In this document: positions 42,379 through 50,077 of the stretch, piece after piece | How the letters are laid out: each line of letters opens with the position of its first letter | Position numbering within the stretch: the first letter of the stretch is position 1 | DNA from: Flavobacterium chilense | Lineage (GTDB): Bacteria > Bacteroidota > Bacteroidia > Flavobacteriales > Flavobacteriaceae | Assembly (NCBI RefSeq): GCF_001602525.1 | Contig: NZ_LSYT01000016.1 | Span: 1 to 64,000 of the forward strand | Reading direction: 5' to 3' | Length of the DNA stretch: 64,000 bases | Translations under genes and position numbers: made by a program | Notes under the pieces: model-generated | Database searches by the model: none | Seen by the model: only the letters and a program-made list of their open reading frames with translations | What the model was told of the DNA's origin: nothing

Positions 42379-43551
42379 TTAATCCAGCGCTTGTTTCAAA
42401 TCAGCAATTACATCTTCTACAGTTTCCAGACCTACAGAAACACGTACTAAGCCTTGTGTAATACCAACAGCAAGCTGATCTTCTTCAGAGAGTTTACTAT
42501 GTGTTGTTGATGCAGGATGTGTTACAATTGATCTGGTATCGCCAATATTAGCTGATAAAGAACAAAGCTTAATTGCGTTCAGGAATTTTCGTCCTGCTTC
42601 AATTCCGCCTTTAATTTCAAAAGCAATAATATTTCCTCCCAATTTCATTTGTTTTTTGGCAATTTCGTATTGTGGATGCGATTTCAGGAATGGATATTTT
42701 ACGCTGTTTACATTTGGATGCGCTTCTAAAAATTCAGCTACTTTCAAAGCATTTTCGCAATGTTTCTCCACACGAATTGCCAGGGTTTCTAAACTTTTTG
42801 ATAAAACCCAGGCATTAAATGGTGATAAAGCCGGACCTGTATTTCTTGAGAATAAATAAATCTGTCTGATTAAATCTTCGCTTCCAACGGTAACTCCGCC
42901 TAAAACACGTCCCTGACCGTCAATTAATTTTGTAGCAGAGTGAACTACTAAATGTGCTCCAAATTTTATTGGCTGCTGAATGTATGGCGTTGCAAAACAG
43001 TTATCGATTATTAAAATCAAATTGTGTTTTTTGGCAATATCTCCTAATAATTGCAAATCGATTACATCTACACCCGGATTTGTAGGTGATTCTGCGTATA
43101 ATATTTTGGTATTTGGCTTAATGAAACTTTCTATAGTTTCTGGTTTGTTGATCTCAAAATAAGAAGTTTCGATATTCCATTTTGGGAAATAAGTCATAAA
43201 CAATGCATGTGTAGAACCAAAAACACTGCTTGCTGAAACGATGTGATCTCCGGCATTTAATAAAGCGGCAAAAGTCGAATATACTGCTGCCATTCCGGTT
43301 GCGAAAGCATAACCCGCTTCAGCACCTTCCATTTTACAAATTTTATCTACAAATTCAGTCGTATTCGGATTACTGAAACGGCTGTAAATATTTCTTTCTT
43401 TTTCTTCTGTAAAAGAAGCTCTCATATCTTCGGCATCTTCAAATACAAAGCTTGACGATAAGTATAATGGCACCGAATGCTCCAGATACTGAGTTCTTTC
43501 TAATTGTGTTCTTATGGCTTGTGTTTCAAAACCAAATTCTTCTGTGTTCAT
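42379..43551 (-). CDS. Cys/Met-metabolism PLP enzyme, probable O-succinylhomoserine sulfhydrylase (MetZ-like)
   Basis: 390 residues from the ATG at 43551 (MNTEEFGFETQAIRTQLERT); the ATG at 43587 lies in a repeat tract. Fold-type-I features: YSRFSNPNTTEFVDKICKME near residue 53, FATGMAAVYSTFAALLNAGD, IIDNCFATPYIQQP near 175, and PLP lysine in VVHSATKLIDGQGRVLGG near 200. C-terminal GDTRSIVTHPASTTHSKLSE and GLVRVSVGLE are standard. As last gene of the metX-thrA operon it should convert acylhomoserine plus sulfide (or cysteine) to homocysteine (or cystathionine). Cystathionine gamma-synthase cannot be excluded. Confidence 0.85.
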   Translation of the reverse strand: MNTEEFGFETQAIRTQLERTQYLEHSVPLYLSSSFVFEDAEDMRASFTEEKERNIYSRFSNPNTTEFVDKICKMEGAEAGYAFATGMAAVYSTFAALLNAGDHIVSASSVFGSTHALFMTYFPKWNIETSYFEINKPETIESFIKPNTKILYAESPTNPGVDVIDLQLLGDIAKKHNLILIIDNCFATPYIQQPIKFGAHLVVHSATKLIDGQGRVLGGVTVGSEDLIRQIYLFSRNTGPALSPFNAWVLSKSLETLAIRVEKHCENALKVAEFLEAHPNVNSVKYPFLKSHPQYEIAKKQMKLGGNIIAFEIKGGIEAGRKFLNAIKLCSLSANIGDTRSIVTHPASTTHSKLSEEDQLAVGITQGLVRVSVGLETVEDVIADLKQALD

Positions 43552-43553
43552 TG

Positions 43554-43609
43554 TGTGTTGTTTTTTGTTTTTTGTTTTTTGTTTCAAGTTTCAGGTTTCA
43601 AGTTTTAAA
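43554..43609. repeat. Period-7 tract (TTTTTTG then TTTCARG units) upstream of metZ
   Basis: Three ttttttg units (43561-43581) pass directly into tttcaag, tttcagg, tttcaag and ttttaaa, beginning close to the metZ start codon. It is the longest 7-nt tract in the window. Confidence 0.78.
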
Positions 43610-43662
43610 AACTGAAATCTAAACTAAAACAAGTCAATTATTTATGCGCAATCTGAGCATTT

Positions 43663-43694
43663 TCTAATTATCTAATTGACAAATTATCTAATTT
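43663..43694. repeat. Period-8 tract (TCTAATTA units) at the OsmC-like gene stop
   Basis: tctaatta, tctaattg, acaaatta, tctaattt in direct succession; the last unit overlaps the stop codon of the gene ending at 43693. Confidence 0.72.
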
Positions 43695-44118
43695 ATAAAG
43701 CTTCGTTGTTCAAGACAACTTTGTAGCTTATTGTTGCTGTTGGTTCCACTGTTTTGGCTACAGAACAGTATTTTTCAAAAGAAAGCTGTGCTGCTTTTTT
43801 AGCTTTTTCAGGATTAATATCACCTTCTAAATAAAAAACCACATCGATTTCTTTAAAAGGTTTTGCTTCTCCAACTTGTACACGTTCTCCTTCAACCTCA
43901 GCGTTAAATGAGGTGATTTCCTGACGTTGTTTCTTTAAGATTGAAATCATATCAATGGCACTGCATCCTGCAACTCCCATCAATACCAATTCCATTGGAC
44001 TCGCACCCAAATCACTTCCGCCAAATTCGGCTCTGCTGTCAACATCAACTACATGTCCGCGTTCATTTTTGAGTTTAAAATGAAAAGCGTCATTTACTCT
44101 GTTTAAAGTTACTTTCAT
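43693..44118 (-). CDS. OsmC-family protein
   Basis: 141 residues. Two redox Cys of the OsmC/Ohr fold: LMGVAGCSAIDMISILKKQR near residue 51 and LSFEKYCSVAKTVEPTATIS near 118. The linking segment RVQVGEAKPFKEIDVVFYLE is standard. OsmC proteins reduce organic peroxides or act on thiol compounds. It lies inside the methionine operon between thrA and metZ, which suggests a role in thiol or peroxide chemistry linked to sulfur assimilation; inferred from position. Confidence 0.85.
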   Translation of the reverse strand: MKVTLNRVNDAFHFKLKNERGHVVDVDSRAEFGGSDLGASPMELVLMGVAGCSAIDMISILKKQRQEITSFNAEVEGERVQVGEAKPFKEIDVVFYLEGDINPEKAKKAAQLSFEKYCSVAKTVEPTATISYKVVLNNEAL

Positions 44119-44152
44119 GGTATTTTTCTTTTTTTTTATTTTTGAGTTTAGA

Positions 44153-44187
44153 AATCTTTAATCTGAACTCTATAATCTAAATTCTAA
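44153..44187. repeat. Period-7 tract (AATCTRA units) between thrA and the OsmC-like gene
   Basis: aatcttt, aatctga, actctat, aatctaa, attctaa in direct succession, ending 7 bp from the thrA stop at 44194. Confidence 0.75.
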
Positions 44188-44193
44188 AATAGG

Positions 44194-46608
44194 TTATCCC
44201 TTATCAGACAATCTCAGGATGTCTCCAAAAACTCCTCTTGCTGTTACAGCAGAACCTGCACCGGCTCCCTGAATTACAATTGGACGATCTCCGTAAGATT
44301 CTGTATATATTTCGAAGAAAGAATCAGATCCTTTTAATCCGCCTAAAGCAGTATCTGAAGGTACTGAAACTAATTTCACTTCAAGAATTCCTTTGTCATT
44401 TTGCAAATCTCCAGACAATTCACCAATGTATCTTAATACATGATTGGGTTGTTGATCTGCTTTTATTTTCTCGTAAATTGGGTCGAACTCTTTTAATTTG
44501 CCCAGGAAATCAGCAACATTTCCTTCACGTAAATGTTCCGGGATTAAATTCTGAATTGAGATTTCTTCAAACTCATTTTGCAGATCTAATTCTCTTGCCA
44601 GAATCAATAATTTTCTTCCCACATCATTACCACATAAATCCTCACGCGGGTCCGGTTCTGTATAACCGTTATCAATCGCTTCTTGTAAAATCTCACTAAA
44701 CGGAGCATCTTTTGCAGAGAAATTATTGAATAAATAACTCAATGTTCCGGAGAAAACTCCTTTTATCTTAGTAATATTTTCACCCGAAAGGTGCAATAAT
44801 TTTATGGTATCAATTAATGGTAATCCTGCACCAACATTGGTTTCGTACAGATAGTTCTTTTGGTTTTCCGCCAAGGCTTTTCTCAACTCTTTATAAAAAC
44901 CATAACTTAATGTATTGGCAACTTTATTAGACGAAATCAAATCAAAACTACTCTCTGCCAGTGTAATATAGTTTTCTACAAAAGTAGCACTTGCTGTATT
45001 ATCAATTGCTATTAAATTTTCTAAATGATGTTGGTTCGCATACGCAATTACATCATTGATAGTATATTCAAGTCCGTTTTTCTGAATATCATTTTTCCAG
45101 TCAGCAGTTACACCGTTTTTGTTTAAAAGCAGTTTTTTAGAGTTTGCAATGGCAAAAACATTTAATTTAATGTCTTTACGTTTTTCGATAGAAGCTGCAG
45201 ATTCCAAAATTTGATTGATTAAAGTTCCGCCTACTAATCCATGCCCAAAAATGGCAATGTTGATTTTTTTAGAAACTCCAAAAATCTCTCCGTGAATTAC
45301 GTTTAAGGCTTTGTTTAGCTCGGCTTTTTTAACCACCAAACTCACGTTTTTACCCGTAACGGTGTTGTTGAATAATATTGGAACTATTTTATTTTTGATT
45401 AAAGCGGTATAAGGTTTATGAAAAGTGCTTAAATCCTGACCAATGATTGAAATTACAGAAACATTGTCTGTTACCGTGATTTGATTTACATCTTTAGAAT
45501 AAAAGTCATTTTCAAACTCTTTTTCTAATTCTACCATTGCTATTGTGGCTTTTTCTGTCGCCACAACAAGACCAATTCCTCTTTCTGAAGAACCTTGTGA
45601 AATGATGCTTACACTAATATTGTGATCGCCCATTACTTTAAAAATTCGGGCATCTACCCCTGCTTTTCCAAGTAATCCGCGTCCTTCAAGATTAACCAAC
45701 GATACGTTTTCTAAAACCGAAAGGGTCTTGATTCCTTCTTTTGCCGAATCTGAAGTGATTAAAGTTCCGCGGTTTTCGTGGTTAAAAGTATTCAGAATAC
45801 GAAGCGGAATATTTTTTTCTAATAATGGAATTATCGTTTTGGCGTGCAAAATTGTTGCTCCAAAATTGGCTAATTCATTTGCTTCATTAAAAGACAGGAA
45901 TTCAATTTTTTTAGCATCGGCAACCAAATCAGGATTTGCGGTGTAAATTCCGTCAACGTGCGTAAAATTTTGTAATTCTTCGGCATTTAAATAATTCGCA
46001 ATCAATGATGCGGTATAATTACTGCCGTTTCTTCCTAAGGTTGTGGTATCGTTATTATTGTTTGAACCAATAAAACCGGTTACGATATTAACTGTTGCCC
46101 CATTATGCTCTTTGAAATAATTGATGACATTTTTCTTTGAAAGTTGCTCCAAAGGCTGTGCATCACCAAATTTAGAGTCGGTTTTTAATAATTCTCTTGA
46201 ATCAACAAAATTAGCCGGAACTCCTTTTTCTTTTAGAATAGCGGTTAATAATTTAGCCGAAAGTAATTCGCCTTTAGATAAAATCTGATCTTTGATTTTG
46301 TTGCTGTAATCTCCAATCAGGCTGACACCTTCAAATAGTTTTTCTAAAACATTAAATTCTTCAGACAAATCTACTTGTGCATAATCTGATACCTGATAAG
46401 CTTTAAAGTTTTCAAATAATGGTTTGTAATTGCCATTTTTAGCGGCAAGTTTTAAAATATATTCTAGTTCATCTGTAGCATTTCCGCGAGCCGAAACGAC
46501 AACTGCAATTTGTTCTCCTTGATTTACTTTATCAGAAATGATTGAAACTACTTTGTTAAGTCCTTCTCCGTTTGATAACGATTTGCCTCCAAATTTTAAT
46601 ATTTTCAT
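44194..46608 (-). CDS. thrA: Bifunctional aspartate kinase/homoserine dehydrogenase I
   Basis: 804 residues. Aspartokinase domain residues 1-~290 (MKILKFGGKSLSNGEG; TTLGRNGSNYTASLIANYLN, in place of the usual GRGGSD), two ACT domains to ~440 (LEGRGLLGKAGVDARIF, VSIISQGSSERG), then homoserine dehydrogenase: FGHGLVGGTLINQIL near 458, SSNKVANTLSYGFYKELRKA near 575, ETNVGAGLPLIDTIKLLHLS near 604, and the catalytic TEPDPREDLCGNDVGRKLLI near 675. It makes homoserine from aspartate in two steps. One base separates it from the metX stop, so the two are translationally linked. Confidence 0.94.
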   Translation of the reverse strand: MKILKFGGKSLSNGEGLNKVVSIISDKVNQGEQIAVVVSARGNATDELEYILKLAAKNGNYKPLFENFKAYQVSDYAQVDLSEEFNVLEKLFEGVSLIGDYSNKIKDQILSKGELLSAKLLTAILKEKGVPANFVDSRELLKTDSKFGDAQPLEQLSKKNVINYFKEHNGATVNIVTGFIGSNNNNDTTTLGRNGSNYTASLIANYLNAEELQNFTHVDGIYTANPDLVADAKKIEFLSFNEANELANFGATILHAKTIIPLLEKNIPLRILNTFNHENRGTLITSDSAKEGIKTLSVLENVSLVNLEGRGLLGKAGVDARIFKVMGDHNISVSIISQGSSERGIGLVVATEKATIAMVELEKEFENDFYSKDVNQITVTDNVSVISIIGQDLSTFHKPYTALIKNKIVPILFNNTVTGKNVSLVVKKAELNKALNVIHGEIFGVSKKINIAIFGHGLVGGTLINQILESAASIEKRKDIKLNVFAIANSKKLLLNKNGVTADWKNDIQKNGLEYTINDVIAYANQHHLENLIAIDNTASATFVENYITLAESSFDLISSNKVANTLSYGFYKELRKALAENQKNYLYETNVGAGLPLIDTIKLLHLSGENITKIKGVFSGTLSYLFNNFSAKDAPFSEILQEAIDNGYTEPDPREDLCGNDVGRKLLILARELDLQNEFEEISIQNLIPEHLREGNVADFLGKLKEFDPIYEKIKADQQPNHVLRYIGELSGDLQNDKGILEVKLVSVPSDTALGGLKGSDSFFEIYTESYGDRPIVIQGAGAGSAVTARGVFGDILRLSDKG

Positions 46609-46609
46609 T

Positions 46610-47599
46610 TTATTTTGCTATTGTTTCTGCCTTAAAAATATCGGCAAGTAAATGATCTAATTGTTTGTACTCGATTAAAAAAGCGTCATGTCCGTGAACC
46701 GAATCTATTTCGCTGTAAAAAACATTGTCTTTGAACTTTTTTAATTCCTGAAAAGTTTCCCGATTTTCTTTTGGTGTAAAGAACAAATCTGAGTTGATTC
46801 CGATAATGTGAATCGCGGCATTTGTTCTGGACAATAAAGTTTCAAAATCGTCACTATTTCTGGTAATATCTATGGTTTTAAGCAATTGATTCATCAATTT
46901 ATAAGATGACAATTGGTATCTTTTTTGTAATTTTTCGCCGTGATGTGCCAGCCAGCTTTCTATATTAAAAACAGAAAGGTTGTTATTGATTGTTCGCTGA
47001 AATTTTTCTCTGAATGATTCAGGAGAGCGATAACACAACATGGCATGAATTCTGGCATCTTCTATAGGTTTTGAAGAATTGTTCAGGATTTGCTCTTGCA
47101 GGTAGCAATTGGCAATCATCCAGTCCGTCGATTTCCAGTCGGTGGCAATTGGAATTAGGTTTTGGGTAATATTAGGCTCTAATGCCAGAATTTCCCACGC
47201 AATTCCGCCTCCAACTGAACCACCAATTATGGTGTGAAGTTGTGTAATCTGTAAAGCTTCTAATCCTTTTATAAAAATTCTGGCAATATCTCTTGTTGTA
47301 AAGTCCTGATAATTTTCGATAATAAAAGAATCATTCCCATTTCCGGGAACATTGAATGCTATTACGGTATACTTGTTGGTATCGATTGTTTTTTCGTCGC
47401 CAATTAAATCATTCCACCATCCGTTTTCTCCTGTTACCTGAGCATTTCCGGTTAAAGCATGGTTAACCAAAACAACAGGCGCGCTGTGTAATGGCAAACC
47501 AAAAAGGGTAAAACTTAATGGCAGTAATGAATATGATGCACCACTCTCTGTGATGAAATCCTGAATTATAATGGGACTTGGTATATTTTCCAATTTCAA
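46610..47599 (-). CDS. metX: Homoserine O-acyltransferase (MetX-type alpha/beta hydrolase)
   Basis: 329 residues. Oxyanion-side motif VVLVNHALTGNAQV near residue 45, WWNDLIGDEKTIDTNKYTVI near 61, nucleophile elbow IIGGSVGGGIAWEI near 144, catalytic Asp in HIIGINSDLFFTPKEN near 268 and catalytic His in DSVHGHDAFLIE near 300. It acylates homoserine; MetX enzymes use acetyl- or succinyl-CoA and the donor is not settled by motifs I can judge. First gene of the operon metX-thrA-osmC-metZ behind the SAM-I riboswitch at 47673-47777. Confidence 0.92.
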   Translation of the reverse strand: MKLENIPSPIIIQDFITESGASYSLLPLSFTLFGLPLHSAPVVLVNHALTGNAQVTGENGWWNDLIGDEKTIDTNKYTVIAFNVPGNGNDSFIIENYQDFTTRDIARIFIKGLEALQITQLHTIIGGSVGGGIAWEILALEPNITQNLIPIATDWKSTDWMIANCYLQEQILNNSSKPIEDARIHAMLCYRSPESFREKFQRTINNNLSVFNIESWLAHHGEKLQKRYQLSSYKLMNQLLKTIDITRNSDDFETLLSRTNAAIHIIGINSDLFFTPKENRETFQELKKFKDNVFYSEIDSVHGHDAFLIEYKQLDHLLADIFKAETIAK

Positions 47600-47672
47600 A
47601 TCTTTTAAATTTTGATTTGTATGTGGAAATATTAGAAAGAAAGTCTAGAGTGAAACTAGAAAAATTCTTGTT

Positions 47673-47777
47673 GTTATCTTTCCACGTTTGGGCGTGGTAG
47701 AATGCAGCACCTTCTTCGACTTAACGAAGGGTTGCTAAGGATTCATCGGGTCTAATCCCTCGTCCTTTCTTTATAAC
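47673..47777 (-). ncRNA. SAM-I (S-box) riboswitch upstream of metX
   Basis: Read on the minus strand: P1 gttat ... gataac, then gagggattagacccgatgaa, tccttagcaacccttcg, and gaagaaggtgctgcattcta. All S-box core blocks (GAGGGA, GACCC-ATGAA, GCAACC, AAGGTGCT) are present. Aptamer ends about 73 nt before the metX start. No strong terminator lies between, so control may act on translation or through the aptamer stem itself. Confidence 0.92.
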
Positions 47778-47806
47778 ATTTCAATACGTTTTTGAACTTA
47801 ACGGTG

Positions 47807-47837
47807 CAAATTAACTACTAATTTCTTAAACTAACAA
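47807..47837 (-). promoter_or_regulatory. Promoter of the SAM-I/metX operon
   Basis: Minus strand: TTG (47837-47835), 21-nt spacer, taatttgcac (TAnTTTG variant). Same spacing and GCAC extension as the promoter of the metH SAM-I transcript. It lies downstream of the 66-aa small-protein gene, so the met operon has its own start. The rest of 47838-47967 shows no hairpin. Confidence 0.6.
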
Positions 47838-47967
47838 ATTTTATCGAAACTGATTCCTCGATTTCTTAAACATAATTCAAACACAAACTATTGTACGCAA
47901 AAAATTACCGAACAATTTGCCCAGTAAAATTAAGCAGGTTTTACCCTATTTTATATCACTTTTTGAG

Positions 47968-48168
47968 TTAGATAAAAAGTGTTTCATTTTCTTTTGAATA
48001 CATCAAAAACAATAATGAATCCGGATCTTTTTTCTCCGCTTTTTTATCCGTCTCAGTTATCCCGAATCTTGGGTGTACCAATTCATTTTTTGGCGGCGGA
48101 TTGTTTCTTTCAGCTCTTAGGCTTTTCAATGTAGAAAGAGTTTTTGCTATGTAGTTTAATTTGCTCAT
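47968..48168 (-). CDS. 66-aa small protein, paralogue of the 62-aa protein at 51466-51654, unknown function
   Basis: Starts MSKLNYIAKTLSTLKSLRAE, has a proline/lysine-rich middle (NNPPPKNELVHPRF) and ends DSLLFLMYSKENETLFI. The C-terminal SLLF-x-MY motif and the N-terminal x-LN-x-IA motif recur in the 62-aa protein before metY (MKTLNSIAVEYLL; KSLLFQMYDLEEEAEDFFA). No signal peptide or TM. It begins 84 bp after a strong terminator that follows a short leader peptide, and lies 191 bp before the SAM-I element of metX. I do not recognise the family. The duplicated arrangement supports a real gene. Confidence 0.65.
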   Translation of the reverse strand: MSKLNYIAKTLSTLKSLRAERNNPPPKNELVHPRFGITETDKKAEKKDPDSLLFLMYSKENETLFI

Positions 48169-48251
48169 GATATTTAAGTTTATGTTAGTTTGCGTTTTAT
48201 AATCTTTATTGTTTGTTTAATTTTTTGTTATGGTAACCAAATGGAATAAAA

Positions 48252-48284
48252 AAACCCTTTTGGATTTTAATACCAAAAGGGTTT
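48252..48284 (-). terminator. Attenuator-type terminator between a leader peptide and the 66-aa gene
   Basis: Perfect 12-bp stem aaacccttttgg / ccaaaagggttt with a 9-nt loop; the minus strand runs into T7 (plus a-run 48248-48254). It lies before, not after, the gene it precedes (start at 48168) and 33 nt after the leader stop. The segment ctaaaag just past the leader stop (48308-48314) can pair with cttttgg of the 5' arm. Confidence 0.85.
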
Positions 48285-48316
48285 AAGTTTTTTACAACTT
48301 ATATATACTTTTAGTA

Positions 48317-48382
48317 TCAACAGACGCGTACACAAATACGTGCGACGTTAAACATCTTGTTCATCTGTAAGGATTTATTCAT
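48317..48382 (-). CDS. Leader peptide 2 (ends ARICVRVC)
   Basis: 21 codons from the ATG at 48382 or 15 codons from 48364 (MNKMFNVARICVRVC); a further in-frame ATG at 48418 would give 33. The peptide ends with two Cys codons in its last five residues, just before TGA. The stop is followed after 2 nt by ctaaaag, which is complementary to the 5' arm of the terminator at 48252-48284. This is the layout of a ribosome-sensed attenuator responding to cysteinyl-tRNA. The start choice is uncertain. Confidence 0.5.
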   Translation of the reverse strand: MNKSLQMNKMFNVARICVRVC

Positions 48383-48636
48383 CTGTGATTTACGCTCTAT
48401 TTTAAAAAATTCCTGCATTTGTTTAATTTTATAGCTTCTCGAAACTGTTGAAATATTTTTAACTTACTCTCTTTTAAAAATCAATAAGAAATAAAGTTAA
48501 TTCAACTTTGGTCCCGATCGACATAACTATTATTTTCGAATAGCTAAATTTATTTATTTGTAATTTTGAGGTGTTACAAATGTGCGAATATTTTCTCAAT
48601 TACGCAAGTGAGAATCAACAAATTAATCTTAAAAAA

Positions 48637-48671
48637 CGTTAAAAAACATCATTTTATCGTTAAAAAACATC
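48637..48671. repeat. Direct repeat CGTTAAAAAACATC, 21-bp period
   Basis: cgttaaaaaacatc occurs at 48637-48650 and 48658-48671, two helical turns apart, in the AT-rich region 48420-48780 upstream of leader 2. It could be a paired regulator-binding site. I see nothing else in that stretch. Confidence 0.45.
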
Positions 48672-48780
48672 TTACAAAATTAGCATTTCACAAAAACAAA
48701 GTAAAAACTTACAAAAATTAACACAATAAATTTTTCTGTTTCAATATATCAAAGAACAACTCACTACTATTAGAAACCAC

Positions 48781-49869
48781 TTACAGCCAAACTGCTTCTT
48801 TATTTTTAATTTTTTCGGCCACTTTCAAAATGTCAGTTATTATCCCTCTTGAAATAGCCTGCTTGCATGCCGAAGCACTTTGAATTGCTATTGGAACATC
48901 TGCGTAAGATTGTGTGTAAATTTCAAAAATGGTATCGGATCCTTTTAGCTGACCAATGGCTGAGGAAACCGGTTCTGAAACCAATTTGACTTCTAAGGTG
49001 TTTTTCTGTACATCAAATTCTCCTACATATCGTAATACATGATTATCTGCCTGGGTAATTTTTGCAATTTTGAAAAACCTGTCAATAGCTTCTTTATTCA
49101 AAATGCCATTTGGTTCTAAATGTTGTTCCTGAATTAAGGAATTGATTTTTATATCTGAAAGTTCAAAATCCTTTCCAATTTCTCTTGTCAGGATCAGTAG
49201 TTTTCTGGCTGTATCATTTCCGGATAAATCTTCTTTAAAAGTAGATCGCATTAATCCGAGTAAACTGGCATCTTTTAATAGCGATGAAAAAGAGGTTTCT
49301 TCATTCGCAAACCGATTAAAAACATAACTCAGGTTATCTGAAAATACGCCCCGGATCTTTGTAATTTTCTCTCCTGAATAATACAAATCTCTTAGCGTCT
49401 GCAAAACCGGAAAACCGGTATCAACTGATGTTTCGTACAAAAACTCTTTGTCGTATTTTTTAAGATTCGACCTGATTTCTTTATACAAATCAATTGGCAA
49501 TGTATTGGCTTTTTTATTTACTGCTACAATATTAAATCCGTTTTCGATCAGCGTATTATAATGATGAATTAGCTCATCGCTTGCCGTTGCATCAACAGCA
49601 ATCAGATTTTCAAATTCATTTTCTTTGGCAAATTCAATAATATCCTGCACTTTAAACGGAACTGCTAATTCCAGGAAATTGGTTTCCCAGGCATATCCAA
49701 CACCTTCTTTCTCGAAAAAGGCGACTGTAGAATTTGTAATTATTGGAAAATGAAAATCGACATTTTTACTTTCGAGAAAAAACTCCTGACTTTCGATAAT
49801 CTGATTGATCAAAGTACTTCCGATATTTCCAATTCCAAAAAGGATGATATTTATTTTAAGCTTTGACAT
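48781..49869 (-). CDS. Homoserine dehydrogenase paralogue with altered active-site motifs
   Basis: 362 residues, colinear with the C-terminal half of the ThrA at 44194-46608: FGIGNIGSTLINQIIESQEF (NAD(P)-binding), AVNKKANTLPIDLYKEIRSN, GVFSDNLSYVFNRFANEETS, EDLSGNDTARKLLIL. Where ThrA has TEPDPREDL this protein has MRSTFKEDL, losing the Glu of the substrate site; ETNVGAGLP is changed to ETSVDTGFP. The Asp-Asp-Lys of the following motif (D-L-x-G-x-D...K) remains. It may use another substrate, act as a regulator, or be inactive. It has no aspartokinase domain and follows metY on the same strand, separated by a palindromic repeat. Confidence 0.82.
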   Translation of the reverse strand: MSKLKINIILFGIGNIGSTLINQIIESQEFFLESKNVDFHFPIITNSTVAFFEKEGVGYAWETNFLELAVPFKVQDIIEFAKENEFENLIAVDATASDELIHHYNTLIENGFNIVAVNKKANTLPIDLYKEIRSNLKKYDKEFLYETSVDTGFPVLQTLRDLYYSGEKITKIRGVFSDNLSYVFNRFANEETSFSSLLKDASLLGLMRSTFKEDLSGNDTARKLLILTREIGKDFELSDIKINSLIQEQHLEPNGILNKEAIDRFFKIAKITQADNHVLRYVGEFDVQKNTLEVKLVSEPVSSAIGQLKGSDTIFEIYTQSYADVPIAIQSASACKQAISRGIITDILKVAEKIKNKEAVWL

Positions 49870-49897
49870 AATTTCTAATGTATTGGGGGGGTTAATT

Positions 49898-49982
49898 AAA
49901 CCATATAAGTGATCTAAGAAAATTTAAAAAAGAGCTGAAACGTAATGCAACGCTTAACATGAACTTATATCACTTATATGGT
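49898..49982. repeat. Palindromic repeat, ACCATATAAG family copy 2
   Basis: accatataagtgat (49900-49913) is the exact reverse complement of 49969-49982. The right half read in reverse (accatataagtgatataagt, then tcatgttaa) matches the left half of the element at 41032-41123 almost base for base. Confidence 0.78.
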
Positions 49983-50021
49983 GAAAAAACTTTTATATGG
50001 TTAGTTTTTTATAAAAAATCA

Positions 50022-50049
50022 CCTCTAGCAGAACTCACGCTGCTAAAGG
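50022..50049 (-). terminator. Probable terminator after metY
   Basis: cctctagcag / ctgctaaagg pairs with one mismatch; the minus strand continues with a T-run (plus ataaaaaatc at 50011-50020). It lies 29 bp past the metY stop. Confidence 0.6.
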
Positions 50050-50077
50050 CAATTTTTCAAACAAAAAACAAAAAAAC

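Noticed and set aside
44238..44699. 153-codon open frame on the plus strand
   Set aside because: Antisense to the homoserine dehydrogenase half of thrA; composition is that of a reversed coding strand.
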